In this document: positions 12,342-20,720 of the stretch, piece by piece
Position numbering within the stretch: position 1 is the first letter of the stretch
Layout of the letters: each line of letters opens with the position of its first letter
Source of the DNA: Novosphingobium sp. UBA6722
GTDB taxonomy: Bacteria; Pseudomonadota; Alphaproteobacteria; Sphingomonadales; Sphingomonadaceae
Length of the DNA stretch: 22,537 nt
Assembly (NCBI GenBank): GCA_002454125.1
Contig: DKII01000105.1
Span: forward strand, 967 to 23,503
Reading direction: 5' to 3'
The notes under the pieces: model-generated
Databases searched by the model: none
Told to the model about the DNA's origin: nothing
What the model saw: the letters and a program-made list of their open reading frames with translations, nothing else
Position numbers and translations under genes: made by a program

Positions 12342-14873
12342 TCAGCCCTTTTTGGCAGCCTTCTTGGCCGGGGCCTTTTTCTTGGCTGGAGCCTTCTTGC
12401 GGCCGCCCTTCTTGGCCGGGCCCTTGGCTGCCTTTTCGGTGATCAAGGTGGCGGCATACTCAGCGGTCAGGTCCTCCGGCTTCTGGTCCCGCGGCAATGT
12501 CGCATTGGTAGTCCCATCAGTGACATAGGGGCCATAGCGACCCGCCATCAGCTTCATCTCGCCGCCGCTTTCAGGGTGCGGGCCAAAGGTCTTGAGCGGC
12601 TCGGCCGCCGCGCGCGCACCGCGCCCACCCCCGTTTGCCGCCTCGGCCAGCTTGGCGACAGCGCTGTTCATCCCGGTCTCGAAAATTTCGGCCGTGGAAC
12701 GCAGCTTCGCGTACTTGCCCTGGTGCGCCAGGTAGGGGCCATAGCGGCCGAGGCTGGCCGTGATCGGCTCACCCGATTCGGGGTGGTTGCCAATCGTGCG
12801 CGGCAGGCTCAGCAACTTGACCGCCCAATCGAGATCAAGCTCGCCGATGTCCTTGGGAATTGAACTGCGCTTGGCTTCCTTGCCGCTGCCCATCTCGATG
12901 TAGGGGCCGAAGCGGCCGGCGCTGCGGCTGATCGGCTCGCCGGTTTCAGGATGCTTGCCGATCTCGCCATCGGCTTCGCCGCCGTTGCCGCCGGGCTGGG
13001 CGAACTTGCGGGTGAACTTGCATTCCGGATAGTTCGAGCAGGCCACGGGAGCCCCGAACCGCCCGCCGCGCAGCGCGAGCCGCCCGGTGCCGCAGTTCGG
13101 GCACTTGCGCGGATCGCCGCCGTCTTCCTGGGCGGGAAACAGATAGTCGGACAGGTATTCGTCCAGCGCCTCGGTCACTTCGGACGGCTTCTGGCCCATC
13201 ACCTCATCAGACTTGGGCTTGAAGTCCTTCCAGAACGCAGCAAGCACGGCCTTCCATTCGGCCCGCCCGCCGGAGACATCGTCCAGCTCTTCTTCCATCC
13301 CGGCGGTAAAATCATAGGCGACATAGCGCGGGAAAAAGCGTTCCAGGAACGCGGTGAGAAGGCGGCCGGATTCCTCTGCAAAGAAACGGTTTTTCTCCGT
13401 CCGGACGTAGTTGCGATCCTTGATCACCTGGATCGTCGCGGCATAGGTCGAAGGCCGACCAATGCCGAGCTCTTCCAGCCGCTTGACCAGCGTTGCTTCG
13501 GAATAGCGCGGCGGCGGCTGGGTAAAGTGCTGGCTGGCCTCAACCCCGCGCTTGGCCGGGCTGTCACCCTTGGCCATCACCGGCAGCAGGCCGCTGTCAT
13601 CCTCGTCCTCGCCGGGCTTCTGGTCGAGCGTTTCGTCATAGACCGCCAGGAAGCCGGGGAACTTGACCACCTGGCCGGTGGCACGCAGCTCGTGTCGGCC
13701 GGTGCCGTCTCGCAGGGTGACAGTGGTGCGCTCGATATTGGCGCTGGCCATCTGGCTGGCAATCGCGCGCTTCCAGATCAGCTCGTAAAGCCGCGCTTCG
13801 TCACCGCTGCCAAAGTGATCGCGGCCAAAGTCGGTCGGCCGGATCGCTTCGTGAGCTTCCTGGGCGTTCTTTGCCTTTGTTTCATAATGACGCGGTTTTT
13901 CAGGTAGGTAGTGGCCATTATTATAGCGATCACTGATCGCCTTGCGCGCCGCTGAAATCGCACTGGGGTCCATCTGCACCCCGTCGGTCCGCATGTAAGT
14001 GATCGCGCCGGCCTCATAGAGGTTCTGCGCCACCCGCATGGTATGCGCAGCGGCAAAGCCCAGCTTGCGCGCGGCTTCCATCTGCAGGGTCGAAGTGGTG
14101 AACGGCGGCCAGGGGTTGCGGCGGGTCGGCCGGGTCTCGACCTCCTCGACCCGGAAGGCTCCACCCTCAACGGCGGCCTTGGCCCGCTCGGCGCTGCCCT
14201 GGTCCCCCAGGCTCAGCTTCTCGAGCTTCTCGCCGTCGAACTTGACCAGCCGGGCGGTGAACTCGGTTCCGTCGTGCTCTAGCTTGGCGGCGACCGACCA
14301 GTATTCCTGCGGCCGGAACAGCTCGATCTCATGCTCACGCTGGCAGATCAGGCGAAGCGCCACCGACTGGACGCGGCCTGCACTCTTGGCACCGGGCAGC
14401 TTGCGCCACAGGACCGGCGAGAGCGTGAAGCCGAACAGATAGTCGAGCGCGCGGCGGGCCATGTAGGCATCGATCAGGTCCTGATCGAGTTCGCGCGGCT
14501 GCCCCATCGCGGTGGTCACCGCATCCTTGGTGATCGCGTTGAAGGTAACGCGCTGGACGTCCTTGGGCAGCGCCTTGCGCTTGGCCAGCAGTTCGCGGAC
14601 GTGCCACGAGATCGCCTCACCTTCGCGGTCGGGGTCGGTTGCGAGGATCAGGCGATCGGCGGTCTTGGCCGCATCGGTGATCGCCTTCACCCGGCTGGCC
14701 TTGTCGCCATAGAGTTCCCAGTCCATCGCAAAGTCGTCATCGGGCCGCACCGACCCGTCCTTGGGCGGCAGATCGCGGATGTGACCATAGGAGGCGAGGA
14801 CGGTGAAATCCTTGCCCAGATACTTCTCGATGGTCTTGGCCTTGGCCGGGGATTCAACGATGACAAGTTGCAT
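12342..14873 (-). CDS. topA: DNA topoisomerase I (type IA)
   Basis: Relaxes negative supercoils by single-strand passage. Length 843 from the ATG at 14873 (MQLVIVESPAKAKTI); a TTG five codons upstream is less likely. The TOPRIM domain has Glu7 in VIVESPAKAKT and the acidic triad D80, D82, E84 in ATDPDREGE. The nucleophilic tyrosine is Y293 in GAITYMRTDG. Near residue 600 is one four-cysteine zinc ribbon (CPNCGTG...CSNYPECKF). Three C-terminal repeats follow with the pattern HPE(T/S)G...GR(F/Y)GPY. The protein ends in a lysine/alanine/proline-rich tail (~25 residues, KKAPAKKKAPAKK), probably for nonspecific DNA contact. This architecture is the usual alphaproteobacterial form. It is divergent from the secreted-protein gene at 14952. 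Confidence 0.96.
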   Translation of the reverse strand: MQLVIVESPAKAKTIEKYLGKDFTVLASYGHIRDLPPKDGSVRPDDDFAMDWELYGDKASRVKAITDAAKTADRLILATDPDREGEAISWHVRELLAKRKALPKDVQRVTFNAITKDAVTTAMGQPRELDQDLIDAYMARRALDYLFGFTLSPVLWRKLPGAKSAGRVQSVALRLICQREHEIELFRPQEYWSVAAKLEHDGTEFTARLVKFDGEKLEKLSLGDQGSAERAKAAVEGGAFRVEEVETRPTRRNPWPPFTTSTLQMEAARKLGFAAAHTMRVAQNLYEAGAITYMRTDGVQMDPSAISAARKAISDRYNNGHYLPEKPRHYETKAKNAQEAHEAIRPTDFGRDHFGSGDEARLYELIWKRAIASQMASANIERTTVTLRDGTGRHELRATGQVVKFPGFLAVYDETLDQKPGEDEDDSGLLPVMAKGDSPAKRGVEASQHFTQPPPRYSEATLVKRLEELGIGRPSTYAATIQVIKDRNYVRTEKNRFFAEESGRLLTAFLERFFPRYVAYDFTAGMEEELDDVSGGRAEWKAVLAAFWKDFKPKSDEVMGQKPSEVTEALDEYLSDYLFPAQEDGGDPRKCPNCGTGRLALRGGRFGAPVACSNYPECKFTRKFAQPGGNGGEADGEIGKHPETGEPISRSAGRFGPYIEMGSGKEAKRSSIPKDIGELDLDWAVKLLSLPRTIGNHPESGEPITASLGRYGPYLAHQGKYAKLRSTAEIFETGMNSAVAKLAEAANGGGRGARAAAEPLKTFGPHPESGGEMKLMAGRYGPYVTDGTTNATLPRDQKPEDLTAEYAATLITEKAAKGPAKKGGRKKAPAKKKAPAKKAAKKG

Positions 14874-14951
14874 GACGGGTGATTGCAATCCTTACGCGTA
14901 TACGTACACGCGAGGGTGGCGGCGCGGCTGGCCCGCCGTCAAGGGGGATGA

Positions 14952-15512
14952 ATGGTACGGTTTTGGGGCATGATCGGGCTGGCGCTGGCGGTGGCACCGT
15001 CAAGCCTGACAGCGCAGACCGCTCCGGCAGAACGGCTGGAGGGAGCCCTGCTGCCGGGCTATGTCGTCGCCTACAAAGCGGGTGATCAGCAGCGTTCGAT
15101 CCGCGAGGAGGTGCCGCAGGGTGAGAATGTGCAGCGCTGGTCGCGCATGATCACGACGCAAAGGTTCGCTGGCATCGCCGCCCGGATCGGCGCGGTCGAT
15201 TTCGCCCGGCTGATGACCAGGGGCGTGATCGGTTCCTGCCCCGGGGCAACCAGCAGCACACCGGCCGAGCTGACCGTTTCAGGGCGACCAGCGGCGCAAT
15301 TGCGGGTCGATTGCCCGCAGGTCCCCGCGACCGGCAAGCCCGAGACCTTCGTCCTGCTCGTCGTGTCAGGCGAGCAGGACCTGCTGGCGCGCCAAGTGGC
15401 TTTCCGCAGCCTGCCGAACGAGGACGATCTGCAATGGGCCGATGCCGTGCTGAGCGGCTCGGTCGTCTGCAGGAGCGGGGACATGGACCCGCCCTGCGAC
15501 CGGAACGACTAG
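14952..15512 (+). CDS. Predicted secreted protein of unknown function
   Basis: A 186-residue protein with a Sec signal peptide: MVRFWGMIGLALAVAPSSLTAQT, likely cleaved after an Ala near residue 21-23. The mature part (LEGALLPGYVVAYKAGDQQRS...) has four cysteines, in GSCPG, DCPQ, VCRSG and PPCDR, which may form two disulfides in the periplasm. No catalytic motif is recognised. A GGGGG ribosome site lies just upstream of the ATG at 14952; a closer ATG at 14948 is out of frame. It is divergent from topA (78-base gap) and its stop TAG shares CTAG with the stop of the convergent membrane protein gene. Confidence 0.75.
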   Translation: MVRFWGMIGLALAVAPSSLTAQTAPAERLEGALLPGYVVAYKAGDQQRSIREEVPQGENVQRWSRMITTQRFAGIAARIGAVDFARLMTRGVIGSCPGATSSTPAELTVSGRPAAQLRVDCPQVPATGKPETFVLLVVSGEQDLLARQVAFRSLPNEDDLQWADAVLSGSVVCRSGDMDPPCDRND

Positions 15513-15859
15513 GGCGTCCGCCGCCAGGCCAGCCAGAAGCCCAGCCCCAAGGCGACGTCGATACCTGCGAAGAAGGCGACCGGCGGGGGAACGGGATAGC
15601 CCTGTGCAAACAGCGCCAGGGCCGGCAAGCCGAACACCAGCTTTTCCGCCACGGCTGGCAGCATCAGCGGGCGGTATTTCACCGGATCGCCGCCGATGAT
15701 CCAGAACACCACCTGGAATACCAGCGCCAGGCCGACAAAGCCGAGAAAGGTTTCGGCCCCGACCGGCGGCAGCGGGGTCAGGTAAAGTGGGGCCAGAACG
15801 ATCACGCCATAGATCGCCGCCCAGCGAAACATCCGGCGGGAAAAGACGAGTTCGGTCAT
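15509..15859 (-). CDS. Small four-helix membrane protein of unknown function
   Basis: A 116-residue protein starting MTELVFSRRMFRW at 15859, with AGGAG 6 bases upstream. Four hydrophobic helices lie at ~13-30, 37-56, 65-85 and 93-112, and the C-terminus is WRRTP. No conserved catalytic residues are apparent; I do not recognise the family. It begins 10 bases after the dprA stop on the same strand and is probably the last gene of a plsY-dprA transcript. Its TAG stop overlaps that of the convergent gene by four bases (palindromic CTAG), leaving no room for a terminator between them. Confidence 0.75.
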   Translation of the reverse strand: MTELVFSRRMFRWAAIYGVIVLAPLYLTPLPPVGAETFLGFVGLALVFQVVFWIIGGDPVKYRPLMLPAVAEKLVFGLPALALFAQGYPVPPPVAFFAGIDVALGLGFWLAWRRTP

Positions 15860-15869
15860 GACTTGCTCC

Positions 15870-16955
15870 TCAGGTTCGGCTGACCCGTCCGCCAGCATGG
15901 CGAACCAGGGTGCCCGCAAGTTCCAGTTCAAGCAGGGCGAGTTGTACTGCACCAGCGCTGGCGCCGCTCTGCCGGACCAGCTCATCAACCGGGATCGGGG
16001 CTGTGGTCAGCAGGCCGGCAATGTCGGCAGGATCGTCCGGGGCGTCGGTCGGTTCCCAATCAATCGCCGCCTCGCGCAGAACCGAACGGGGCTGCCCCTG
16101 GAAGCTGGTCAGCAGTTCGAACACATCCTCGGTCCGTTGGACCAGCGTGGCGCCATCACGGATCAACTGGTTGCAACCTTGTGAGCGGCTGTCGAGCGGT
16201 GAACCCGGCACGGCCATCACCTCACGACCGGCCTCACCCGCCAGCCGCGCAGTAATCAGCGAGCCGGACTTGGGCGCTGCCTCGACAATCAGGGTCCCGG
16301 CGGCAATTCCGGCGATGATCCGGTTGCGCGAAGGGAAATGGCGCGCCAGCGGTTCGGTCCCGGGGGGTTGTTCGGCCAGGAGCAGGCCCTGAGTGGCAAC
16401 CGCTTCCTGCAGCTCGGCATGCTCAGGCGGGTAGGCAATCTCGATCCCGCTGGCGATCACCCCGATTGTGCCTCCCGCCAGGCTCGCCTGATGCGCAGCG
16501 CCGTCGATCCCGCGGGCCAGGCCCGAAACCACCACGAAGCCCGCCTCGGCTAGCTCCCCGGCAAACATCCGCGCCAGCTTCACCGCTGCGGCCGAGGCAT
16601 TGCGCGCACCGACAATCGCAACGCAAGGTCGTTGGGTAAGGCTGGCATCGCCGCGACAGGTCAGGATCGGCGGCGCGCCTTCGAGTTCAGCCAGCAGCGG
16701 CGGGTAGTCAGGCGAATCGTGGAACAGGTAACGAGCGCCCGCTGCGCGGACGGCCTGCACTTCGGCAGCGACCCGGTCTTCGCTGGCGGGCTGGTAGCCT
16801 CCCCTGCCCCGCTGGACGAGGTCTGGCAGTGCCGCCAGTGCCGCCTCGGCCGTAGCAAAGCGCTGCAGCAACTGGCGGTAGGAAACCGGCCCGACATTGG
16901 GCGAGCGCAGCAGGCGGATGCGCGCGAAGGCTTCCGCCTGGCTGAGCGATTCCAT
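15870..16955 (-). CDS. dprA: DNA processing protein DprA
   Basis: Loads RecA on incoming single-stranded DNA during natural transformation; also widely kept in species not known to be competent. Length 361 from the ATG at 16955 (MESLSQAEAFARIRLL). An N-terminal helical domain is followed by the DprA Rossmann-like fold with IVGARNAS and VVSGLARGIDGAAHQASL, then ASGIEIAYPPEH, FPSRNRIIAG and EAAPKSGSLITARLA, ending in VPGSPLDSRSQGCNQLIRDGA, all classic. The last ~70 residues (APIPVDELVRQSGASAGAV) form the winged-helix domain. The start overlaps the plsY stop by one base (TGATG), indicating coupled translation. Upstream in-frame residues overlap plsY and are not family-like. Confidence 0.94.
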   Translation of the reverse strand: MESLSQAEAFARIRLLRSPNVGPVSYRQLLQRFATAEAALAALPDLVQRGRGGYQPASEDRVAAEVQAVRAAGARYLFHDSPDYPPLLAELEGAPPILTCRGDASLTQRPCVAIVGARNASAAAVKLARMFAGELAEAGFVVVSGLARGIDGAAHQASLAGGTIGVIASGIEIAYPPEHAELQEAVATQGLLLAEQPPGTEPLARHFPSRNRIIAGIAAGTLIVEAAPKSGSLITARLAGEAGREVMAVPGSPLDSRSQGCNQLIRDGATLVQRTEDVFELLTSFQGQPRSVLREAAIDWEPTDAPDDPADIAGLLTTAPIPVDELVRQSGASAGAVQLALLELELAGTLVRHAGGRVSRT

Positions 16956-17536
16956 CAGGCCTTGCTGCCTACGCGCGGTTCGGTCCCCGCGAGTAGCCGC
17001 TGGATATTGCCGCGATGCAGCACCAGCACGATTACGGCAATCACGGCCAGGACTGGCGCGTAGTCCAACAGACCCAGCCACCAGGCGGCAATCGGAGCGA
17101 CAATGGCTGCCACCATCCCGGCCAGCGACGAAATCCGCGTAATCGCCAGCAGCCCCAGCCAGGTGACGGCATAGGCAAGGCCAATCGGCCAGGCGAGGCC
17201 AAGCGAAGCGCCCATCATCGAGGCAACGCCCTTGCCGCCTTTGAACCGCAACCAGACCGGGAAGCAGTGCCCCAGGATCGCCCCCAGGGCGGCCAGTGCC
17301 TCATGCCCCGGCCAATATGCCCGGACCAGCAGCACCGCTGCCAGCGCCTTGAGCAGATCCAGCAGCAGGGTGGCCGCCGCGATTCCCTTGCGCCCGGTTC
17401 GCAGCACATTGGTCGCGCCGATATTGCCCGAACCGATCGAACGCAGATCCCCCGCGCCCGACAGGCTGGTCAGGATCAGGCCAAACGGGATCGACCCCAG
17501 CGCGTAACCCAGCGCGAGTGCCAGCAGGTTTTCCAT
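16955..17536 (-). CDS. plsY: Glycerol-3-phosphate acyltransferase PlsY
   Basis: Integral-membrane enzyme that transfers the acyl group of acyl-phosphate to glycerol-3-phosphate, the first step of phospholipid synthesis. Length 193 from MENLLALALGYALGSIPFG, with AGGGA about 8 bases upstream. Signature loops are present: GSGNIGATNVLR (35-46), the phosphate-binding GHCFPVWLRFKGGKGVA (89-105) and the C-terminal HRGNIQRLLAGTE (174-186). Five or more hydrophobic segments lie between them. An in-frame ATG ten codons upstream adds only charged residues and is disfavoured. It is the first gene of the plsY-dprA-membrane-protein group and is divergent from murI. Confidence 0.95.
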   Translation of the reverse strand: MENLLALALGYALGSIPFGLILTSLSGAGDLRSIGSGNIGATNVLRTGRKGIAAATLLLDLLKALAAVLLVRAYWPGHEALAALGAILGHCFPVWLRFKGGKGVASMMGASLGLAWPIGLAYAVTWLGLLAITRISSLAGMVAAIVAPIAAWWLGLLDYAPVLAVIAVIVLVLHRGNIQRLLAGTEPRVGSKA

Positions 17537-17611
17537 GCGAACGATCCCTTCCCTTTGCCGCCGCAACCTAGCTACAAGGGAGGCGCACCGGCAAGACCGG
17601 CCTGGGGGAAT

Positions 17612-18415
17612 ATGTCCGAAATCGATCCTGCTGCACCCTTGCTCTTGTTCGATTCCGGGGTTGGCGGCCTTTCGGTACTGGGCGAGGTGCGCCGCCTGCT
17701 GCCGGATGCCCCGGTGATCTATGCCGCCGACAATGGCGGCCTGCCCTATGGCCCCAAGACCGAGGCGGAAGTGGCCGCCCGGGTTTGCGGACTGCTGGGG
17801 CGGATGGCCGAGCGCTATCGCCCGCGGCTGATCTGCATTGCCTGCAACACCGCCTCAACCATCGCGCTTGGCATGGTCCGCGACGTGCTGGAAATCCCCA
17901 TCGTCGGGACCGTCCCTGCGATCAAGCCGGCGGCCGAACAGACCCGCAGCGGAACCATCGGCCTGCTGGGCACTGCCGCCACGATCCGCCAGCCCTATGT
18001 GGACCGGCTGGAGGCCGAATTTGCGCAGGGCAAGCTGCTGCTCCGCGCCGCCGCGCCGGGCCTGGTGGCCGCGGCCGAGGCCAAGCTGCGCGGTGAGCCG
18101 GTCGATCCGGCAATCTACCAGCAAGCCGCTGCAACGCTGCGCAATCAGCCTGGCGGGGATGCGATCGACACGGTGGTGCTGGCTTGCACGCACTTCCCCT
18201 TGCTTGAGCCCGAACTGGCCGCTGCGTTCGGCTCCGGGGTCGGCTTTGTCCACGGCGCAGCGGGGATCGCCCGCCGTATTGCGCGGCTCAGTGAAGGCCA
18301 GCCGATGAATCGGATCAGACCTGATTTCGCCCTGTTCACCCGCGACGAGCCAGGTCTGGCCGCGCTTGCACCGGCTTTGGCCAGCTATGGCCTGTCCCGC
18401 ATGGAGTTTTTGTGA
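17612..18415 (+). CDS. murI: Glutamate racemase
   Basis: Makes D-glutamate for peptidoglycan by a two-cysteine, cofactor-free mechanism. Length 267 from the ATG at 17612, with GGGGGAA just upstream. The N-terminal substrate loop is LFDSGVGGLSV (D14, S15), the first catalytic cysteine C78 in IACNTAS and the second C192 in LACTHFPLLEPE. The motif APVIYAADNGGLPYG carries a less common NGG where many homologs have tyrosine or threonine near that site. The frame extends far upstream over plsY, but those residues are not part of the enzyme. The TGA stop overlaps the start of the next gene (TGATG). Confidence 0.94.
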   Translation: MSEIDPAAPLLLFDSGVGGLSVLGEVRRLLPDAPVIYAADNGGLPYGPKTEAEVAARVCGLLGRMAERYRPRLICIACNTASTIALGMVRDVLEIPIVGTVPAIKPAAEQTRSGTIGLLGTAATIRQPYVDRLEAEFAQGKLLLRAAAPGLVAAAEAKLRGEPVDPAIYQQAAATLRNQPGGDAIDTVVLACTHFPLLEPELAAAFGSGVGFVHGAAGIARRIARLSEGQPMNRIRPDFALFTRDEPGLAALAPALASYGLSRMEFL

Positions 18416-19326
18416 TGCGCCGCAAGATCAACATCGCGCTGCTGATCCTGTTCCTGCTGATCGGCCTGCCGTACTACTGGCTGCTGCTCGATAACCGCCC
18501 GGGCAAGGCCGCACCCAAGCCGGTCACGATTGAACAATTGCGTGCGCTCGCTGGCTCTGTGCCGGGCCAGGCACCCAGCACGCTGGAACTGGAGCTGGTG
18601 GCGCAGCGCCTGGTGCCCCGCACGCTGTTTGCTGCAGGCAATGGAATGAAGCGGGCGGTGATCGGGGTCATGGCCTGGCGGTTGCCAGTTCCGGGTAGCA
18701 AGCCGGTGCTGATCGACACCGGCCTCAATGCGATTGACTCCAAGGCGATGGCCATGGCCGAGTTCTGGCCGGAGCGACAGGCCAAGGTCGAGCGAGCGAT
18801 GGACGAAGCGGGGTTGATCCTGGCGACGCACGAACACCCCGATCACCTCGGCGCACTGGCGCGAAAAGGCGGTTCAGCGCTGTCGCGGACCGCGCAGCTC
18901 AATGCCGGACAATTGCCGCCCTCGCCCTACGCGGCGCGCCTGGTCTGGTCCGGAAGCCCGCCTCAGCCCAGGATTGCCTCTGACGATCCCCAGGCGGTTG
19001 CGCCAGGGGTGGTGGTGATCCCCGCCCCGAGCCACACGCCGGGCTCGCAGATGATCTATGTCCGCCTGGCTGACGGCCGCGAAGTGCTGTTCGCCGGCGA
19101 TATCGCGACCATGGCCGCCAGCTGGCAGGAATTGCGCGCCCGCTCGCGCTTGATCGGCGACTACCTGGCCCCCGAGGACCGGCGCGAGGTCTATGCCTGG
19201 CTGCGCACGATCCGCGCGCTCAAGGATCAGGCACCTGGCCTGCTGATCATTCCCGGACACGACTTCGAATGGTTGATCCAGGACAAGGCGGCAAAGGCCA
19301 CAGTTCGAGTAGGGTTTCGGCAATAA
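18415..19326 (+). CDS. Metallo-beta-lactamase-fold hydrolase, membrane-anchored
   Basis: A 303-residue protein with an N-terminal hydrophobic anchor (residues ~6-25, NIALLILFLLIGLPYYWLLL) followed by a metallo-beta-lactamase domain. Metal ligands are clear: H139-x-H141-x-D143-H144 in THEHPDHLG, H207 in PSHTPGSQ, D229 in FAGDIA and H282 in IIPGHDF, so a dinuclear site is complete. The substrate is unknown; relatives act on lactones, thioesters, phosphodiesters or peptidoglycan-derived molecules. The N-terminus suggests that the domain faces the periplasm. The ATG at 18415 has GGAG 8 bases upstream; a GTG directly before it is possible. The start overlaps the murI stop by one base, so the two are made together, but a cell-wall role is only inference. 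Confidence 0.85.
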   Translation: MRRKINIALLILFLLIGLPYYWLLLDNRPGKAAPKPVTIEQLRALAGSVPGQAPSTLELELVAQRLVPRTLFAAGNGMKRAVIGVMAWRLPVPGSKPVLIDTGLNAIDSKAMAMAEFWPERQAKVERAMDEAGLILATHEHPDHLGALARKGGSALSRTAQLNAGQLPPSPYAARLVWSGSPPQPRIASDDPQAVAPGVVVIPAPSHTPGSQMIYVRLADGREVLFAGDIATMAASWQELRARSRLIGDYLAPEDRREVYAWLRTIRALKDQAPGLLIIPGHDFEWLIQDKAAKATVRVGFRQ

Positions 19327-19389
19327 GTCGCTGGCGCGGGGGCCCCGCATAAGCTAGAGGCGCCGGAAAGCAGGAAGCGGAACCCGCTA

Positions 19390-20604
19390 GTGAACTACGA
19401 TCAGATTTTCGACCAAGCGATCGACCGGCTGCATTCGGAAGGCCGCTATCGGGTGTTCATCGACATCTTGCGCAACAAGGGCGCATACCCCAACGCCCGC
19501 TGCTTTGCCGGGCACAATGGCCCCAAGCCGATCACCGTCTGGTGCTCCAACGACTATCTTGCCATGGGTCAGCATCCGACCGTGATCAGCGCGATGGAAG
19601 AAGCACTGCACGATGTCGGCGCCGGATCGGGCGGCACCCGCAACATCGGCGGCAACACCCATTACCACGTTGATCTGGAGCGTGAGCTGGCCGACCTGCA
19701 CGGCAAGGACGGAGCGCTGCTGTTCACCTCGGGCTATGTCTCGAACGATGCCACGCTTTCGACGCTGGCCAAGATCCTGCCGGGCTGCGTAATCTTCTCG
19801 GACGAGCTCAACCATGCCAGCATGATTGCGGGGATCCGCAATTCCGGCGCGGAAAAGAAGGTGTTCCGGCACAACGATGTCGCGCACCTGGAAGAGCTGC
19901 TGGCTGAAACCGATCCGGCGCTCCCGAAGCTGATCGCCTTCGAAAGCGTCTATTCGATGGACGGCGATGTCGCCCCGATCCACGCGATCTGCGACCTGGC
20001 CGACAAGTATAACGCGCTGACCTATATCGACGAGGTCCACGCGGTCGGCATGTACGGCGCGCGCGGTGGTGGCATTTCGGAACGTGACGAAGCGGCGCAG
20101 CGCATCACCATCATCGAGGGCACGCTGGGCAAGGCCTTTGGCGTGATGGGCGGCTATATCGCGGCGGATTCGAAGATCATCGACGTGATCCGCTCCTACG
20201 CCCCTGGCTTCATATTCACGACCTCGCTTTCGCCGGTACTGGTTGCTGGCGTGCTTGCCTCGGTCCGCCACCTCAAGCAGTCGAGCATTGAACGCGAAGG
20301 CCAGCAGGCCGCTGCCGCCTTCCTCAAGCAGTCGTTCGCCGACGCTGGCCTGCCGGTCATGCCCAGCACCACCCATATCGTGCCGCTGATGGTTGGCGAT
20401 CCGGTCCGCGCCAAGCAGATCAGCGATATCCTGCTGGCCGAATACGGCGTCTACGTGCAGCCGATCAATTTCCCGACCGTGCCGCGCGGCACCGAGCGCC
20501 TGCGCTTCACCCCTGGCCCAGCCCATACCGAAGCGATGATGCGCGAGCTGACCGCAGCGCTGGTCGAGATCTGGGAACGGCTCGAGCTCAAACTGGCTGC
20601 CTGA
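19390..20604 (+). CDS. hemA: 5-aminolevulinate synthase
   Basis: PLP enzyme joining glycine and succinyl-CoA to 5-aminolevulinate, the C4 route to haem used by alphaproteobacteria. Length 404, start GTG at 19390, because the family N-terminus MNYDQIFDQAIDRLHSEGRYR fits exactly there and no ATG is nearby. Key residues: N54 in CSNDYLAMG, GSGGTRNIGGN (79-89), H142 in DELNHASMI, D214 and H217 in YIDEVHAVG, and the PLP lysine K248 in EGTLGKAFG. The related 8-amino-7-oxononanoate synthase differs in N-terminus and in the GTRNI and GYVSND region. An AGGA lies 14 bases from the GTG with a small AGCGG/CCGCT hairpin between. It lies 63 bases after the hydrolase gene. Confidence 0.95.
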   Translation: MNYDQIFDQAIDRLHSEGRYRVFIDILRNKGAYPNARCFAGHNGPKPITVWCSNDYLAMGQHPTVISAMEEALHDVGAGSGGTRNIGGNTHYHVDLERELADLHGKDGALLFTSGYVSNDATLSTLAKILPGCVIFSDELNHASMIAGIRNSGAEKKVFRHNDVAHLEELLAETDPALPKLIAFESVYSMDGDVAPIHAICDLADKYNALTYIDEVHAVGMYGARGGGISERDEAAQRITIIEGTLGKAFGVMGGYIAADSKIIDVIRSYAPGFIFTTSLSPVLVAGVLASVRHLKQSSIEREGQQAAAAFLKQSFADAGLPVMPSTTHIVPLMVGDPVRAKQISDILLAEYGVYVQPINFPTVPRGTERLRFTPGPAHTEAMMRELTAALVEIWERLELKLAA

Positions 20605-20648
20605 TCTCGCAAGTAATTAGAGTGGCAGTCTTTTTTCGCGCTACTCAA

Positions 20649-20704
20649 TTGACAGCGAAATTTTAGCGTTCAATGTCCGTGGCTTACAGGGTTAATCCCT
20701 GTAA
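20649..20704 (+). promoter_or_regulatory. Candidate promoter and perfect palindrome upstream of the small membrane protein gene
   Basis: TTGACA (20649-20654) is a perfect -35 hexamer in an AT-richer stretch; the -10 region about 17 bases later (near 20671-20677, CAATGT) is poor. Downstream, TTACAGGG (20684-20691) is inverted exactly at 20697-20704 (CCCTGTAA) with a 5-base TTAAT spacer. The palindrome would lie at or after the transcription start, as an operator or a 5' RNA hairpin, 6 bases before the ribosome site GGAGGG. Confidence 0.45.
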
Positions 20705-20720
20705 TTCTACGGAGGGCGCG

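Noticed and set aside
12345..12440. Low-complexity repeat (lysine/alanine codons) at the 3' end of topA
   Set aside because: It is the normal basic tail of the protein, not a mobile or regulatory repeat.
12951..13907. Plus-strand open frame opposite topA with leucine-rich stretches
   Set aside because: Antisense to the core of topA, with no ribosome site and no domain.
17015..17611. Long open frame upstream of murI on the plus strand, in the same frame
   Set aside because: It lies wholly antisense to plsY and its translation is Gln/Arg/Pro-rich without any domain. MurI begins at 17612 with its own ribosome site.
19336..19348. GCGGGGGCCCCGC palindrome before hemA as a terminator
   Set aside because: The one-base centre cannot form a normal RNA hairpin loop and no U-run follows; it is probably chance in GC-rich sequence.
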